From Lachnospiraceae bacterium (GTDB taxonomy: Bacteria > Bacillota > Clostridia > Lachnospirales > Lachnospiraceae): a DNA stretch of 64,000 bases. Position numbers and translations under genes: made by a program. The stretch spans positions 62,001-126,000 of the forward strand of contig JAFLTE010000006.1 in assembly GCA_022510565.1 (NCBI GenBank), in the 5' to 3' direction. The notes beneath the pieces are model-generated. The model made no database searches. It was not told where the DNA came from and saw only the letters and a list, made by a program, of their open reading frames with translations. Shown piece by piece: positions 1 to 7,485 of the stretch. Position 1 is the first letter of the stretch. Each line of letters starts with the position of its first letter.

Positions 1-459
1 CAGATTCGCAAGCCTCGTGGATACTCTGAAACCGTCTTTCTTCCATGTCGCACCAAATGTATACTGATTGGAGGACAAAGTGTCTGTTGCATCTTCTTGG
101 AATTCCCAACCAAGTGCCTCAAAATCGGAATACCACATAGGGAACTGATATACAATGCCATCGATAGATACCTGAAAATCGTACAAATCGTCTGACAGCT
201 CGCTCGGTGCCGATGCTGCCTTCTTGGGTTCTGCGACTTCTTCCTCCTCTGGCTCTTCTTCCTCTTCTTCCTGCTCTTCTTCTACCTCAGGTTCTTCCTC
301 AATCTCTTCCTCAGGCTCTTCCTCTTCAAATTCTTCCGCCAGCGCCTCTCTCGCTTCATCCGCTGCAGATGTGTCTCCATTATCTCCCGATGCTCCGCAC
401 GCTGCCATCGATAATGTGCAGCTGATCGCCAGCAATACTGCCAGTGTCTTTTTCTTCAT
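1..459 (-). CDS. Lipoprotein with acidic linker, 3' end off the window
   Basis: Partial minus-strand gene: the start and 153 codons are visible, the C-terminus lies beyond the left edge. The start is set by a GGAGG ribosome site 5-9 bases upstream of ATG. Residues 1-21 form a lipoprotein signal peptide (KKK n-region, hydrophobic core, lipobox ending MAAC, Cys21), so the product should be anchored on the outer face of the membrane. Residues 34-78 are almost only Glu with Pro, a spacer typical of surface lipoproteins. From residue 88 (LSDDLYDFQV) a domain begins that closely matches the first domain of the next gene upstream (610-1836), down to the FPMWYSDFEALGWEF stretch. The two genes are therefore tandem paralogues. 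Function is not recognised; I see no enzyme motif. Confidence 0.8.
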   Translation of the reverse strand, partial: MKKKTLAVLLAISCTLSMAACGASGDNGDTSAADEAREALAEEFEEEEPEEEIEEEPEVEEEQEEEEEEPEEEEVAEPKKAASAPSELSDDLYDFQVSIDGIVYQFPMWYSDFEALGWEFQEDATDTLSSNQYTFGATWKKDGFRVSTRLANL

Positions 460-500
460 TTTCTCCTCCGTTCCAAAGCGATTCCGCTTTGATAATCATT
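391..500 (-). repeat. Tandem-duplication repeat, copy 1
   Basis: About 110 bases covering the upstream leader, ribosome site and signal-peptide codons of the partial lipoprotein gene. Nearly identical to 1768-1877, which has the same position relative to the neighbouring lipoprotein gene; only scattered substitutions and a short indel separate them. It marks a recent duplication (or gene conversion) of the 5' ends of the two paralogues. Confidence 0.8.
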
Positions 501-524
501 TTTGTTCAAGCAATCCCCATTGCT

Positions 525-580
525 AAAAAGGCTTTATACCGACCCTTTCAAAGATAATACCTTTGAGGGATATAAAAGGT
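525..580 (-). terminator. Intrinsic terminator after the full-length lipoprotein gene
   Basis: Read on the minus strand, CCCTCAAAGG (complement of 560-569) pairs with CTTTGAAAGGG (complement of 543-553) around a six-base loop, with further pairing of TTTATA and TATAAA outside it, and then a run of five T (complement of 525-529). It lies just downstream of the stop codon at 610 and upstream of the paralogue starting at 459. Confidence 0.6.
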
Positions 581-609
581 TGCAAAAATTTTTAAAAAAA
601 TCTGTGGGC

Positions 610-1836
610 TTAGTATTCCGGATTTTCCCTATAATTAATATCCATATATATTATTTTTTTGTTAGATACGATAAAGGTATAAATCTCGGGCGAAGTATTC
701 TTGGCATCCGTCATCCAGTAATAAGTATAATCACCATCTTTTTCCTTGAAATACTCCACTCCCTTTAATACCTGCTTCAATGAATCTTCCGAATCGCCAA
801 GTTTAATATTGCCGGGGAACACGATATCAACATCTGTTTTCAGTCCCCATGTCTCCAGCGATGTGACAGAACAATTCTCTATCGTTGTTGCGTAATCTGC
901 ATAGTTCTTCACTTTCACAGACAATATCCGGTCGCCGTAACAAAAAACGACCGAACCGGAGGCACCTGTTGCCAGCTCCATGTCAGATTTAGAGGTGACT
1001 ATGGTAAACCCATTCTCCACCAGAACGGATACCGGACATGGCAGAGCATACACGACACCTTCCAATTGTACATTGTACTCATGGAGGTCATCGCTTAAAG
1101 ACTCCGGTGCCTGATATGCCTTCACAATATCGGGAACCTCTTCACTGACAGAATTGTCAAGACCCTCCAATTCCACCCTGTTGGCAATCTCAATTTCTTC
1201 CAATACACCATCTTCTTTGGATACAATCAGCGTAACGTACTGACGATATGGAGCGAGGTCATAGCTCAAATGATAAGAGAAATCGCTCTCACTCTCGAAA
1301 GATGGATTGCCGTACGCCGCTATAATATCGTCATAACTTGACACTTCCCACTGAATCCCTCCCGGCAGTATAATATCCCAGTCACAATCTTTTAAATATA
1401 ACCTTCTTAACTCAATACTACATACAATGCTCTCCGAATAGGCAATTGTATTGATAGATGGATTAAACATGTACGTATAGATATCAATCCCATCCTTTCT
1501 CCATTTCTCTCGGGTATGTTCATCGGCACTCAATGTACCTGTCAACCCGCCCTTAAACTGCCAACCCAACGCCTCCATATCAGAATACCACATCGGAATC
1601 TGATATACCGTGCCATTGATGGCAACCTGGAAATCATATAGATTGTCCGATAAGTCTGCCGGCACCTCCGCAGGCTCTTTAAGCGCTTTTTTCTCGGCAT
1701 TTTGTCCGGTCCCGCCGGACTCTGTTGAAATTTTCTCCTCAGATGCCGATGTCTCATCGCCGCCTGTTGCTCCGCATGCTGCTATTGATAATGTGCAACT
1801 GATCGCCAGCAATACTGCCAGTGTCTTTTTCTTCAT
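610..1836 (-). CDS. Lipoprotein with two repeats of an unknown domain
   Basis: 408-residue predicted lipoprotein. The start at 1836 is chosen because it follows a CGGAGG ribosome site and gives a signal peptide identical in style to the paralogue at 1-459 (MKKKTLAVLL, lipobox SIAAC, Cys21); an upstream in-frame ATG would only add a non-signal leader. After a short Glu/Ser/Gly linker come two related domains, each opening with LSDxLxxxxV and GxVYxLP/IP: one from about residue 62 to 230, the second from about 245 to the end, each containing a D(I/V)xxPGxI stretch near its middle. So the protein is an internal duplication as well as a tandem gene duplicate. No enzymatic motif is visible; a surface binding role is only a guess. 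Confidence 0.85.
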   Translation of the reverse strand: MKKKTLAVLLAISCTLSIAACGATGGDETSASEEKISTESGGTGQNAEKKALKEPAEVPADLSDNLYDFQVAINGTVYQIPMWYSDMEALGWQFKGGLTGTLSADEHTREKWRKDGIDIYTYMFNPSINTIAYSESIVCSIELRRLYLKDCDWDIILPGGIQWEVSSYDDIIAAYGNPSFESESDFSYHLSYDLAPYRQYVTLIVSKEDGVLEEIEIANRVELEGLDNSVSEEVPDIVKAYQAPESLSDDLHEYNVQLEGVVYALPCPVSVLVENGFTIVTSKSDMELATGASGSVVFCYGDRILSVKVKNYADYATTIENCSVTSLETWGLKTDVDIVFPGNIKLGDSEDSLKQVLKGVEYFKEKDGDYTYYWMTDAKNTSPEIYTFIVSNKKIIYMDINYRENPEY

Positions 1837-1877
1837 TTTTTCCTCCGTTCCAAAGCATTTTCCGCTTTGATAATTAT
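1768..1877 (-). repeat. Tandem-duplication repeat, copy 2
   Basis: Second copy of the repeat at 391-500, covering the leader, ribosome site and signal-peptide region of the full-length lipoprotein gene. The near identity contrasts with the stronger divergence of the coding regions that follow. Confidence 0.8.
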
Positions 1878-2209
1878 TTATCTCTTTTTTCCACCATCTT
1901 ATCATACTGCCAATACATCTTCTGTACTTCGTTTTCCAATATGTAGTAATGCCGTACGTACGGAATGAGTAAAATCAGCAGCGCGATTGCCAGCAATCCG
2001 ACTCCTAACGTAAATGACACCACGCACAGTCCGATTACAATGACTTCCAGAATCGCAAAAGTGATTGTCACGATTAGATGAATCAGCCTCTCATGCTGGA
2101 AGAAGGAAATCTGAATCAGATGTTCCTTAATGACTGCTTCCCAATTCAAATCGCTGTGCGTAAGAAGCTCATCTATGTACTTTCTGTAATTTAAAATGCG
2201 TTTCTCCAT
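1874..2209 (-). CDS. Small membrane protein of unknown function
   Basis: 111 residues. The first 45 residues are polar and probably helical (two His, several Glu/Lys); residues about 45-90 hold two adjacent hydrophobic segments (LIVTITFAILEVIVIGLCVV and LGVGLLAIALLILLI) forming a membrane hairpin; the tail is charged. It lies 37 bases upstream of the lipoprotein gene ending at 610 and is probably cotranscribed with it. No family is recognised. The topology suggests both ends in the cytoplasm. Confidence 0.7.
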   Translation of the reverse strand: MEKRILNYRKYIDELLTHSDLNWEAVIKEHLIQISFFQHERLIHLIVTITFAILEVIVIGLCVVSFTLGVGLLAIALLILLIPYVRHYYILENEVQKMYWQYDKMVEKRDK

Positions 2210-2363
2210 ATGCTACGCTCCCTCTAGTTGCTACATATACATGCCGAACTTCAAAAATCTACAGTTTTGATTTATTCCGCGTTAAGTATATCACTTATGT
2301 GATTCCGATAAAATATTTTTTTAGTTTCAAAGGATTCCTTTTTTAAACGTATGAATATTCTAA

Positions 2364-2392
2364 TTGAAAATATGGGATAATTATGGTATAAT
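2364..2392 (+). promoter_or_regulatory. Sigma-A promoter of the toxin-antitoxin operon
   Basis: TTGAAA (2364-2369), a 17-base spacer and a perfect TATAAT (2387-2392). It lies 30 bases upstream of the antitoxin ATG, with a GGAGG ribosome site at 2409-2413. Confidence 0.75.
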
Positions 2393-2404
2393 TTATCCAT
2401 AATT
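2372..2404 (+). promoter_or_regulatory. Palindromic operator over the -10 box
   Basis: AATTATGG (2379-2386) and its exact inverse CCATAATT (2397-2404) flank the -10 hexamer, and a second imperfect pair, ATGGGATAA/TTATCCAT, overlaps them. Type II antitoxins usually repress their own operon by binding palindromes at this position, so this is the probable autoregulatory site (inference). Confidence 0.55.
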
Positions 2405-2421
2405 GACAGGAGGTAGACACA

Positions 2422-2682
2422 ATGCCGCACATTATTCCAATTAAAGATTTGAAGAATACTTCTGAAATTTCTGATATGTGCCATAAAACAGACGAGCCAA
2501 TATATATTACAAAAAACGGATACGGCGATATGGTTATCATGAGTATGGAAAACTACGAGAACGTCATGCGTCAACTTGCCATCTACGGAGATATTGAAAT
2601 CTCAGAGAAACAGCTGAGAAACGGTCAGATAAAAGATGCCAGAAGCGCATTAGCAAATATGAGGACAAAATATGGCATATAA
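2422..2682 (+). CDS. Type II antitoxin, Phd/YefM-like
   Basis: 86 residues. The N-terminal part (IPIKDLKNTSEISDMC, then EPIYITKNGYGDMVIMSMENYE) has the Phd/YefM fold signature: a short strand, a helix, then the KNGxGxxV(I/V)MS motif that forms the DNA-binding dimer. The C-terminal 35 residues would be the toxin-binding tail. It is translated from a strong GGAGG site and its last codons overlap the toxin gene by 11 bases, giving translational coupling. Role from family knowledge: neutralises the neighbouring RelE/ParE-type toxin and represses the operon. Confidence 0.85.
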   Translation: MPHIIPIKDLKNTSEISDMCHKTDEPIYITKNGYGDMVIMSMENYENVMRQLAIYGDIEISEKQLRNGQIKDARSALANMRTKYGI

Positions 2683-2956
2683 ATTGATTATTACAGAACA
2701 TGCCGATGAACTGCTCGATAATCTTGTATATCACCTGCTATACCGGTTGAAAAATCAGCAGGCAGCGAAACATTTACTGGATGAAATTGAAGAAATATAT
2801 AATCGTTTGGAAAATAATCCACGACAATTTCGACCCAGCCAAGACGCATATTTAGCAAGCATGGGTTATCATGAAGCGATTGTTTCTCAAATGGATTATA
2901 TTGTTATCTTCAGCATAAACTCAGATACTGTGAATGTAGTGGGTATATTTCATTAG
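2672..2956 (+). CDS. Type II toxin, RelE/ParE family
   Basis: 94 residues, the normal length of the family. Visible features are the YKLIITEHADELLDNL start, a central helical pair, the PRQFRPS segment, the (Y)HEAIV strand, and a closing strand pair DYIVIFSINSDTVNVVGIFH that matches the C-terminal sheet of RelE/ParE proteins. RelE types cleave mRNA on ribosomes, ParE types block gyrase; the sequence alone does not separate the two. The start overlaps the antitoxin gene by 11 bases. A hairpin terminator follows at 2989. Confidence 0.85.
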   Translation: MAYKLIITEHADELLDNLVYHLLYRLKNQQAAKHLLDEIEEIYNRLENNPRQFRPSQDAYLASMGYHEAIVSQMDYIVIFSINSDTVNVVGIFH

Positions 2957-2988
2957 TTAGAAAATTATAAGACAAAGCTTTAATAGCA

Positions 2989-3015
2989 AAGAGCGACAGC
3001 CACGCTGCCGCTCTT
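2989..3015. terminator. Bidirectional terminator
   Basis: Stem AAGAGCGACAG / CTGCCGCTCTT with one mismatch and a five-base loop, flanked by CTATTTG on the plus side and TTTGCTATT on the minus side. It sits between the end of the toxin gene (+) and the converging gene ending at 3034 (-). Confidence 0.65.
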
Positions 3016-3033
3016 CTATTTGACAAACCAAAG

Positions 3034-3873
3034 TCATAAATTTTTAAGTATATCATTATAAGCATACGATGAACCTAAATACGAAGCAGTATTTAAATAG
3101 TCCGTATTCGTTGCCAGTAATGACAACGCATCAATCGGCATGGTTTGTATACTGCTGTTACGCCTTCCGGATGTGGTGGCAAACCGCCTTTGTATTTGCT
3201 GTGTCTGCTGATTGTTTTGCCTCTTGGAAACATTTGTACCATTTACTTCACTGGATTTTTGCGAGTCGAGTCCGCCACTCGTTACCCAGCAAATTTTAAC
3301 ATCGCCGTTTTCGTCCAATTTAAAACAATAACTTTTCGACATCTGATGCAAAGATGAATTATACCCATATGTGGCTGCCAGAGCGTTATCTTTTCTGTCA
3401 TAATCTTCTTTGTACTTCTGTACTTTCTCGGCAATCTCCCACGCATATTGCGGGCCAGCTTCCATCTTCTCCCGCAGCTCGTCCGGTATGATTACCGCCA
3501 TTTGCCCATATCCGATTTTGGAAAGCTCACTCTGGATATATGATTCCGCTCCCGTGGGCTGTGTTCTTTTTGGTTTCCATGTATTCAGGCAGTCCGCGCC
3601 TGTATCCTCCTGAAAAAATTTCCACGCCGGAAAATCCTTTCGCTCCCATGTGGAAAGCGGAACACTACAGTCTCCCGATTTCACATTAACGTAATAATCC
3701 TGAAATGCCACGGAAAACATATCCTGCGCAGACACGGTATCTTTGTTGCTCACTGCTGCCAGAATATCACCGAATGAAACGTTGCTGCTGATATTTCTGC
3801 TTATGCTTGTACTTGCATTAGTTTGTTTTGTCATTGCACCGATCAAAACATTGTATAAGCTTCCGATATCCAT
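3034..3873 (-). CDS. Unknown protein, last gene of the 3.0-7.5 kb operon
   Basis: 279 residues from the preferred start at 3873; an ATG three codons earlier is too close to the AAAGGA ribosome site. No signal peptide or membrane segment. The N-terminus MDIGSLYN, a Thr/Ser/Asn-rich stretch and then SFGDILAAV repeats a pattern seen in other genes of this operon. A central motif, VIIPDELREKMEAGPQY, followed by a helix with KVQKYKEDYDRKDNALAATYG, resembles the ITISEEGFKAMKADPEY motif of the first gene (6685-7485), so the first and last genes look distantly related. The end is Gln/Asn/Ser-rich. I believe this is a Lachnospiraceae hypothetical family but cannot name it. Confidence 0.75.
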   Translation of the reverse strand: MDIGSLYNVLIGAMTKQTNASTSISRNISSNVSFGDILAAVSNKDTVSAQDMFSVAFQDYYVNVKSGDCSVPLSTWERKDFPAWKFFQEDTGADCLNTWKPKRTQPTGAESYIQSELSKIGYGQMAVIIPDELREKMEAGPQYAWEIAEKVQKYKEDYDRKDNALAATYGYNSSLHQMSKSYCFKLDENGDVKICWVTSGGLDSQKSSEVNGTNVSKRQNNQQTQQIQRRFATTSGRRNSSIQTMPIDALSLLATNTDYLNTASYLGSSYAYNDILKNL

Positions 3874-4025
3874 ATTAATCATTTCCTTTCTTGACAGATG
3901 CCTCGTTGCTTTAAATCAGAAATAATAATTAGCGTTATTTGTGTCGAATATTGTGTATCACTTGTTATTCCTGGTGCAGACATATTTTTATTAACTTCAG
4001 AATAAATCTTTTGGTCATTTTTCAA

Positions 4026-4322
4026 TCATCTTGCGATAAACTTGCAAAAATACGGACTATTACACCCAATGTAACGGTTGCTTGCAAGTTTTCCTGCAAA
4101 TAACATTTCCATAAAATTACTTCTGTCATGTAATCTTATTTCTCCGGCACCCTCTGAATAAAACATATCGTCTGTTTTCATATAAACGATATGTCCCTTT
4201 CCTACATTACCCGCAATACTGTTTATCTGGTTAGAAAAACTTGCTCCTGCTGTTGTTTTTGTAGTTTTGTTATTCGTATATCCTGTTGGATAATAACCCG
4301 TTGATATTCCATTAATACCCAT
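4026..4322 (-). CDS. Short unknown protein, possibly truncated
   Basis: 98 residues. The start at 4322 overlaps the end of the upstream gene by 11 bases and follows an AGAGAGGA ribosome site, so coupling is likely. The N-terminus MGINGISTGYYPTGY, a Thr/Lys-rich linker and SFSNQINSI follow the same scheme as neighbours (compare MNINGIGNLYDR and SFTEFLDKI at 6673). The rest, with RLHDRSNFMEMLFAG, ends abruptly in a Cys-containing tail (IGCNSPYFCKFIAR) and 150 bases of apparently non-coding sequence follow. That layout suggests the loss of a longer C-terminal domain, but no remnant reading frame was traced. Confidence 0.65.
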   Translation of the reverse strand: MGINGISTGYYPTGYTNNKTTKTTAGASFSNQINSIAGNVGKGHIVYMKTDDMFYSEGAGEIRLHDRSNFMEMLFAGKLASNRYIGCNSPYFCKFIAR

Positions 4323-5124
4323 TTTGTTTCCTCTCTGACAGCGGCGTGTAAAGCCAATCCTCATATTTCTTAACCATCGAATTATAAACAGAGCTGGGTG
4401 CAAAATGGTTATTTCCAACTTCCCGTATTCTTCCATCACGCACTTCACATTTCGTCCCATTGATGATGAACTCTCTGTCTGTGTCCACACCCAGCTCCTT
4501 AAGTAGATCAAGAAGCATCGGGGTGCTTTCCTTGTCGATCCAACTGGCGGCCATCTGCTGGTCTGCAAAATGGATTAGATTATTCAGTGCCCACATCAAC
4601 CGATTTGTCGCATCATTTTCTTTTCCTTCGACATACACGCGGCTATCTCCCACAACCAGGCAACTGCCGTTTCCTAAATCAAACCTGTCCCCAACTGCCA
4701 GATTGATACTATTGTCCGCAGAATCATAAGCTTTTGATGTGCGCGTTTTAAACGGCGGTGAATTTGTCATAAATTGTTTGATTTCATCGGGACTGTAAGC
4801 CTCCCCGACGTAGCGTGTCATAATCTTTTTTCCATCCACCGAATTCTCCGCGGTCATGGCATCGACCTGCTTTGTAGTAATCTCGTATTCGCCTGTCTCG
4901 GACCCGCTGAATAGGTTAAAATGGACACCGAAGATATTGATCAACCTATCAAAATCTGCTTTTCTCGCCGCATCAATGCCGTTCAGCGTATAGGAATCTT
5001 CACCTTTCAAATCACCATTAAAATAATAGACGAAGTCATCCTGCTCCCCGTCTTTCGTCCTCAACTTGCCCGTTTGTGCATTGTAGATGTATGTGTAACT
5101 CTCTCCTATTTTACTGATACTCAT
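4312..5124 (-). CDS. Unknown soluble protein
   Basis: 270 residues, ATG preceded by GGAGG seven bases upstream. No signal peptide or membrane span. The opening (MSISKIGESYTYIYN) resembles the short leaders of the other genes of the operon; the body is a mixed alpha/beta sequence with an acidic profile and strands such as SINLAVGDRFDLG and GSCLVVGDSRVYVEGK that suggest a beta-rich domain at about residues 135-165, followed by helices. It overlaps both neighbours by 11-14 bases. No family recognised. Confidence 0.75.
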   Translation of the reverse strand: MSISKIGESYTYIYNAQTGKLRTKDGEQDDFVYYFNGDLKGEDSYTLNGIDAARKADFDRLINIFGVHFNLFSGSETGEYEITTKQVDAMTAENSVDGKKIMTRYVGEAYSPDEIKQFMTNSPPFKTRTSKAYDSADNSINLAVGDRFDLGNGSCLVVGDSRVYVEGKENDATNRLMWALNNLIHFADQQMAASWIDKESTPMLLDLLKELGVDTDREFIINGTKCEVRDGRIREVGNNHFAPSSVYNSMVKKYEDWLYTPLSERKQNGY

Positions 5125-5359
5125 GTTTGTCCTCCATATTATGCATTACTTTAATTTCATAGGCAGGAGCACTCTGTGCGGATTGTTCCCGGTACGCTTC
5201 TATAGCACTGTTTCTGTTTATCGCTCTCGCATCAATTATTTTTCCGGCAGCTAACAAATCAGCTCTATACGTTCGCAAAAGCTTTTCAATTATGGTATTT
5301 TGTACTCTTTCGGTTTCATAGCCTGCCATGCAGCCGTTTAATATTTCGTTGATGCTCAC
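5111..5359 (-). CDS. Small helical protein of unknown function
   Basis: 82 residues starting with GTG: the stop TAG of the upstream gene and the GTG share a base (TAGTG), and an AGAGGA site lies about nine bases upstream. It overlaps the next gene by 14 bases. The sequence is mostly helical (SINEILNGCMAGYETERVQN, then EKLLRTYRADLLAAG) and ends in a charged tail. Size, helicity and its place inside a run of larger partner genes would suit a chaperone or adaptor, but this is inference only. Confidence 0.65.
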   Translation of the reverse strand: MSINEILNGCMAGYETERVQNTIIEKLLRTYRADLLAAGKIIDARAINRNSAIEAYREQSAQSAPAYEIKVMHNMEDKHEYQ

Positions 5360-6267
5360 TATTTATATCCTCTCTCAATCATCATGTTTTCCCAGAAATC
5401 CTTATTTCTTATTTCATCATTCTCAGCCTGATCGAATATCGCTTTCATCGTATCCCAATACTCCTGATCAAAGATGAGTAACCAATCATTTTGTCCATCT
5501 ACACTTTTAAAGGAAAGTGAGTTAGGACCAAGCATCATAATGCCGTCCGAAACCCGTTTTGCCATACCTCGGACTTCAAAAGATGCATAGAACAATGCCT
5601 CGTTGTACGTCCTCATTAACCCGGGATATTGTTTCATATACTCTTTTGCCAGAGAATCAAGCTGTGTATGTGCATTATTGTCCATGATGATCTGTCCGCC
5701 CTGACTCTCATACCCATTGGCGGTAATATATCGGATTCCTGTCTTCCGATCCTGATGAACCGTAAATCCTATCAGATCTTTTTCTTCTAACGCATCTACG
5801 CCTAACGCCTGCTTTAACCCGTTCTCTAATTCGCTGTCAACTGCCGCCATGATAAAAAATCCGGCGCCTAAATCATTGATTAAGAATTTGCTTCCTGTCT
5901 TGGCATCTACCTGAACTTGATTTTTATTTAAGTTCCATATAAAATTCTCGTCGCGCAATTTATCATGAATGTACAGTTCTCCCCTGTGCTGTGACGTGAT
6001 AGTATATCTTTCCGTCTCTACATCCTGAATTTCTCCGGTGTACGGCTGCCCTTTTGTTTGGAAAAGAGAGTTCCTGATTTTGGTGTCATATATAAAATAG
6101 CTTCTGTCCTGACCTGATTGTATAAATGAATCTCTCCCTGCACTTGTTTTCGACAGAAGCGCATCAATAAACTGATCCCCACTGCCGCGGTTTACTCTGG
6201 TTGTGGCGTTTGGGGAGAAATTCCTTGCATTAGTATTTAAATTATATAAATACGCACCTACATTCAT
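5359..6267 (-). CDS. Unknown soluble protein
   Basis: 302 residues. The start MNVGAYLYNLNTNARNF is followed by an Asn/Thr/Ser-rich stretch and a short helix with QFIDALLSK, the leader plan seen in neighbouring genes. The remainder contains a beta-rich segment (residues about 85-140, with ELYIHDKLRD and FIWNLNKNQVQVD), a GIRYITANGYES stretch and a C-terminal helical region rich in Trp, Asp and Glu. No signal peptide, no catalytic motif seen, no family recognised. Single-base overlap with the gene downstream and 17 bases to the gene upstream indicate one transcript. Confidence 0.75.
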   Translation of the reverse strand: MNVGAYLYNLNTNARNFSPNATTRVNRGSGDQFIDALLSKTSAGRDSFIQSGQDRSYFIYDTKIRNSLFQTKGQPYTGEIQDVETERYTITSQHRGELYIHDKLRDENFIWNLNKNQVQVDAKTGSKFLINDLGAGFFIMAAVDSELENGLKQALGVDALEEKDLIGFTVHQDRKTGIRYITANGYESQGGQIIMDNNAHTQLDSLAKEYMKQYPGLMRTYNEALFYASFEVRGMAKRVSDGIMMLGPNSLSFKSVDGQNDWLLIFDQEYWDTMKAIFDQAENDEIRNKDFWENMMIERGYK

Positions 6268-6283
6268 TCTTTAGCTCTCCAAC

Positions 6284-6673
6284 TTATATTTTGTCCATTT
6301 TCTCTGCAAGCTCTTCCGTGACGTTATTTATATCCACATCACCTGTGATGTCTTTGCACGGAATATTCTCCGGCGTTGGTTTGGCAAGTTCCACGCTTGT
6401 GACGGCCTCCGTACCGCCGACATCCACGGTAATCATCAGAATTTTGGAACCGTCAGGTCTTACGACAACCTCTGTTTTTGTTTTTTCCTCATCGGGCATC
6501 TCTTTCTTACTGCCTGATTTTTCCTCCGTGCTCTCTTTTACAGACATATCGGAAACATCGTCTCTATTTTCATTTATCTTATCCAGAAATTCTGTAAAAG
6601 ACGGTGCATACTTACCGGATTGATATGTTGTGTTTGTTCTGTCATATAAATTTCCTATTCCATTGATGTTCAT
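6284..6673 (-). CDS. Small acidic protein of unknown function
   Basis: 129 residues. The start at 6673 is preferred because GGAGG lies nine bases upstream and the resulting MNINGIGNLYDRTNTTY matches the MGINGISTGYY start of the gene at 4322; a longer frame upstream would run into the previous gene. After a Ser/Tyr-rich stretch comes SFTEFLDKINENRDD, then a Lys/Glu-rich spacer and a small beta domain (TEVVVRPDGSKILMITVDVGG) ending in an acidic helix. It begins 12 bases after the stop of the first gene of the operon. Confidence 0.7.
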   Translation of the reverse strand: MNINGIGNLYDRTNTTYQSGKYAPSFTEFLDKINENRDDVSDMSVKESTEEKSGSKKEMPDEEKTKTEVVVRPDGSKILMITVDVGGTEAVTSVELAKPTPENIPCKDITGDVDINNVTEELAEKMDKI

Positions 6674-6684
6674 TTTGTGTCCTC

Positions 6685-7485
6685 CTACACTTTCTTCCCA
6701 AACCCGCTCATCGGAAGCTTGAAAAAGATAAATTTCTGCGCATATTCCGTCGCCGCCTTGGATAATACGCACGGATTGATATCAAGCTCCTGCTCTTCGC
6801 CGGTTGCGCGCTCTATCGCATAGCACTGAAGCATGCGGCTCTGAATCTCTCGTCTGCATTCGGCAATCTCGTCCAAATAATCCTGTTCCATTTCCCGCTT
6901 GAGCCAAAGCTTCTCGAGGAGCAGCAGATATTCCTTATGCTTTTTTCTGCGCTTTTCCTGCTCGGCTATTTTCGCCCGTTGCTGCTCAGCCAGCCTTTTA
7001 GCACGATTATCCTTGGCAAAACAATATCCCCGATACTCCTTCTTGGTTGCCCCAAAATAATGAGAGCGGTATGTGCTTTCTCCCACCGTACCCCAAGGAT
7101 TGTAAGCGGCAAGGTCGCGTCGAATCGTGTCAAGCACCCACTTTTCATATTCGGGATCCGCTTTCATTGCTTTGAACCCTTCCTCCGAAATGGTGATGGA
7201 AACCGCATCCTGTATCTGGGAATAATTCACAGGCATTTTAATAATTTGGTCATAGATATACTGCTTGTACTCATCCATCGTCATGTCAGCGGTGGAATAA
7301 GTCCGCACACCGGCAGCTGCATCCGCACCTTGCTCTGTTTTCATTTGTTTGTAGGCAGCATCTTCTACCGCCTGTAGGAACGATTTTCCGGTGCTCGTAT
7401 TTCCTGCTGAACCCATTGTTCCCTGCGCAGCGCGAAGCATATTTAAGTAAAATCGTGTTGTTGCATCCAAAAAAATATTGCCCAT
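6685..7485 (-). CDS. Unknown protein with coiled-coil, first gene of its operon
   Basis: 266 residues. N-terminal MGNIFLDATTRFYLNMLRAA, a Gly/Ser/Thr stretch with GKSFLQAVEDAA, then a domain with MTMDEYKQYIYDQI and ITISEEGFKAMKADPEYEKWVLDTI at about residues 70-125. Residues about 165-225 are a long charged helix (RAKRLAEQQRAKIAEQEKRR onward) likely to form a coiled coil. The tail is short and basic. No signal peptide. This is the promoter-proximal gene of the seven-gene run ending at 3034; the leader upstream folds into a hairpin whose outer arm covers the start codon (see 7479-7568). The family is not named with confidence. Confidence 0.75.
   Translation of the reverse strand: MGNIFLDATTRFYLNMLRAAQGTMGSAGNTSTGKSFLQAVEDAAYKQMKTEQGADAAAGVRTYSTADMTMDEYKQYIYDQIIKMPVNYSQIQDAVSITISEEGFKAMKADPEYEKWVLDTIRRDLAAYNPWGTVGESTYRSHYFGATKKEYRGYCFAKDNRAKRLAEQQRAKIAEQEKRRKKHKEYLLLLEKLWLKREMEQDYLDEIAECRREIQSRMLQCYAIERATGEEQELDINPCVLSKAATEYAQKFIFFKLPMSGFGKKV

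Noticed and set aside
224-526. Ser-rich plus-strand frame
   Set aside because: It is the reverse of the Glu/Pro linker and signal peptide of the partial lipoprotein; the serine run is a by-product of Glu codons read backwards.
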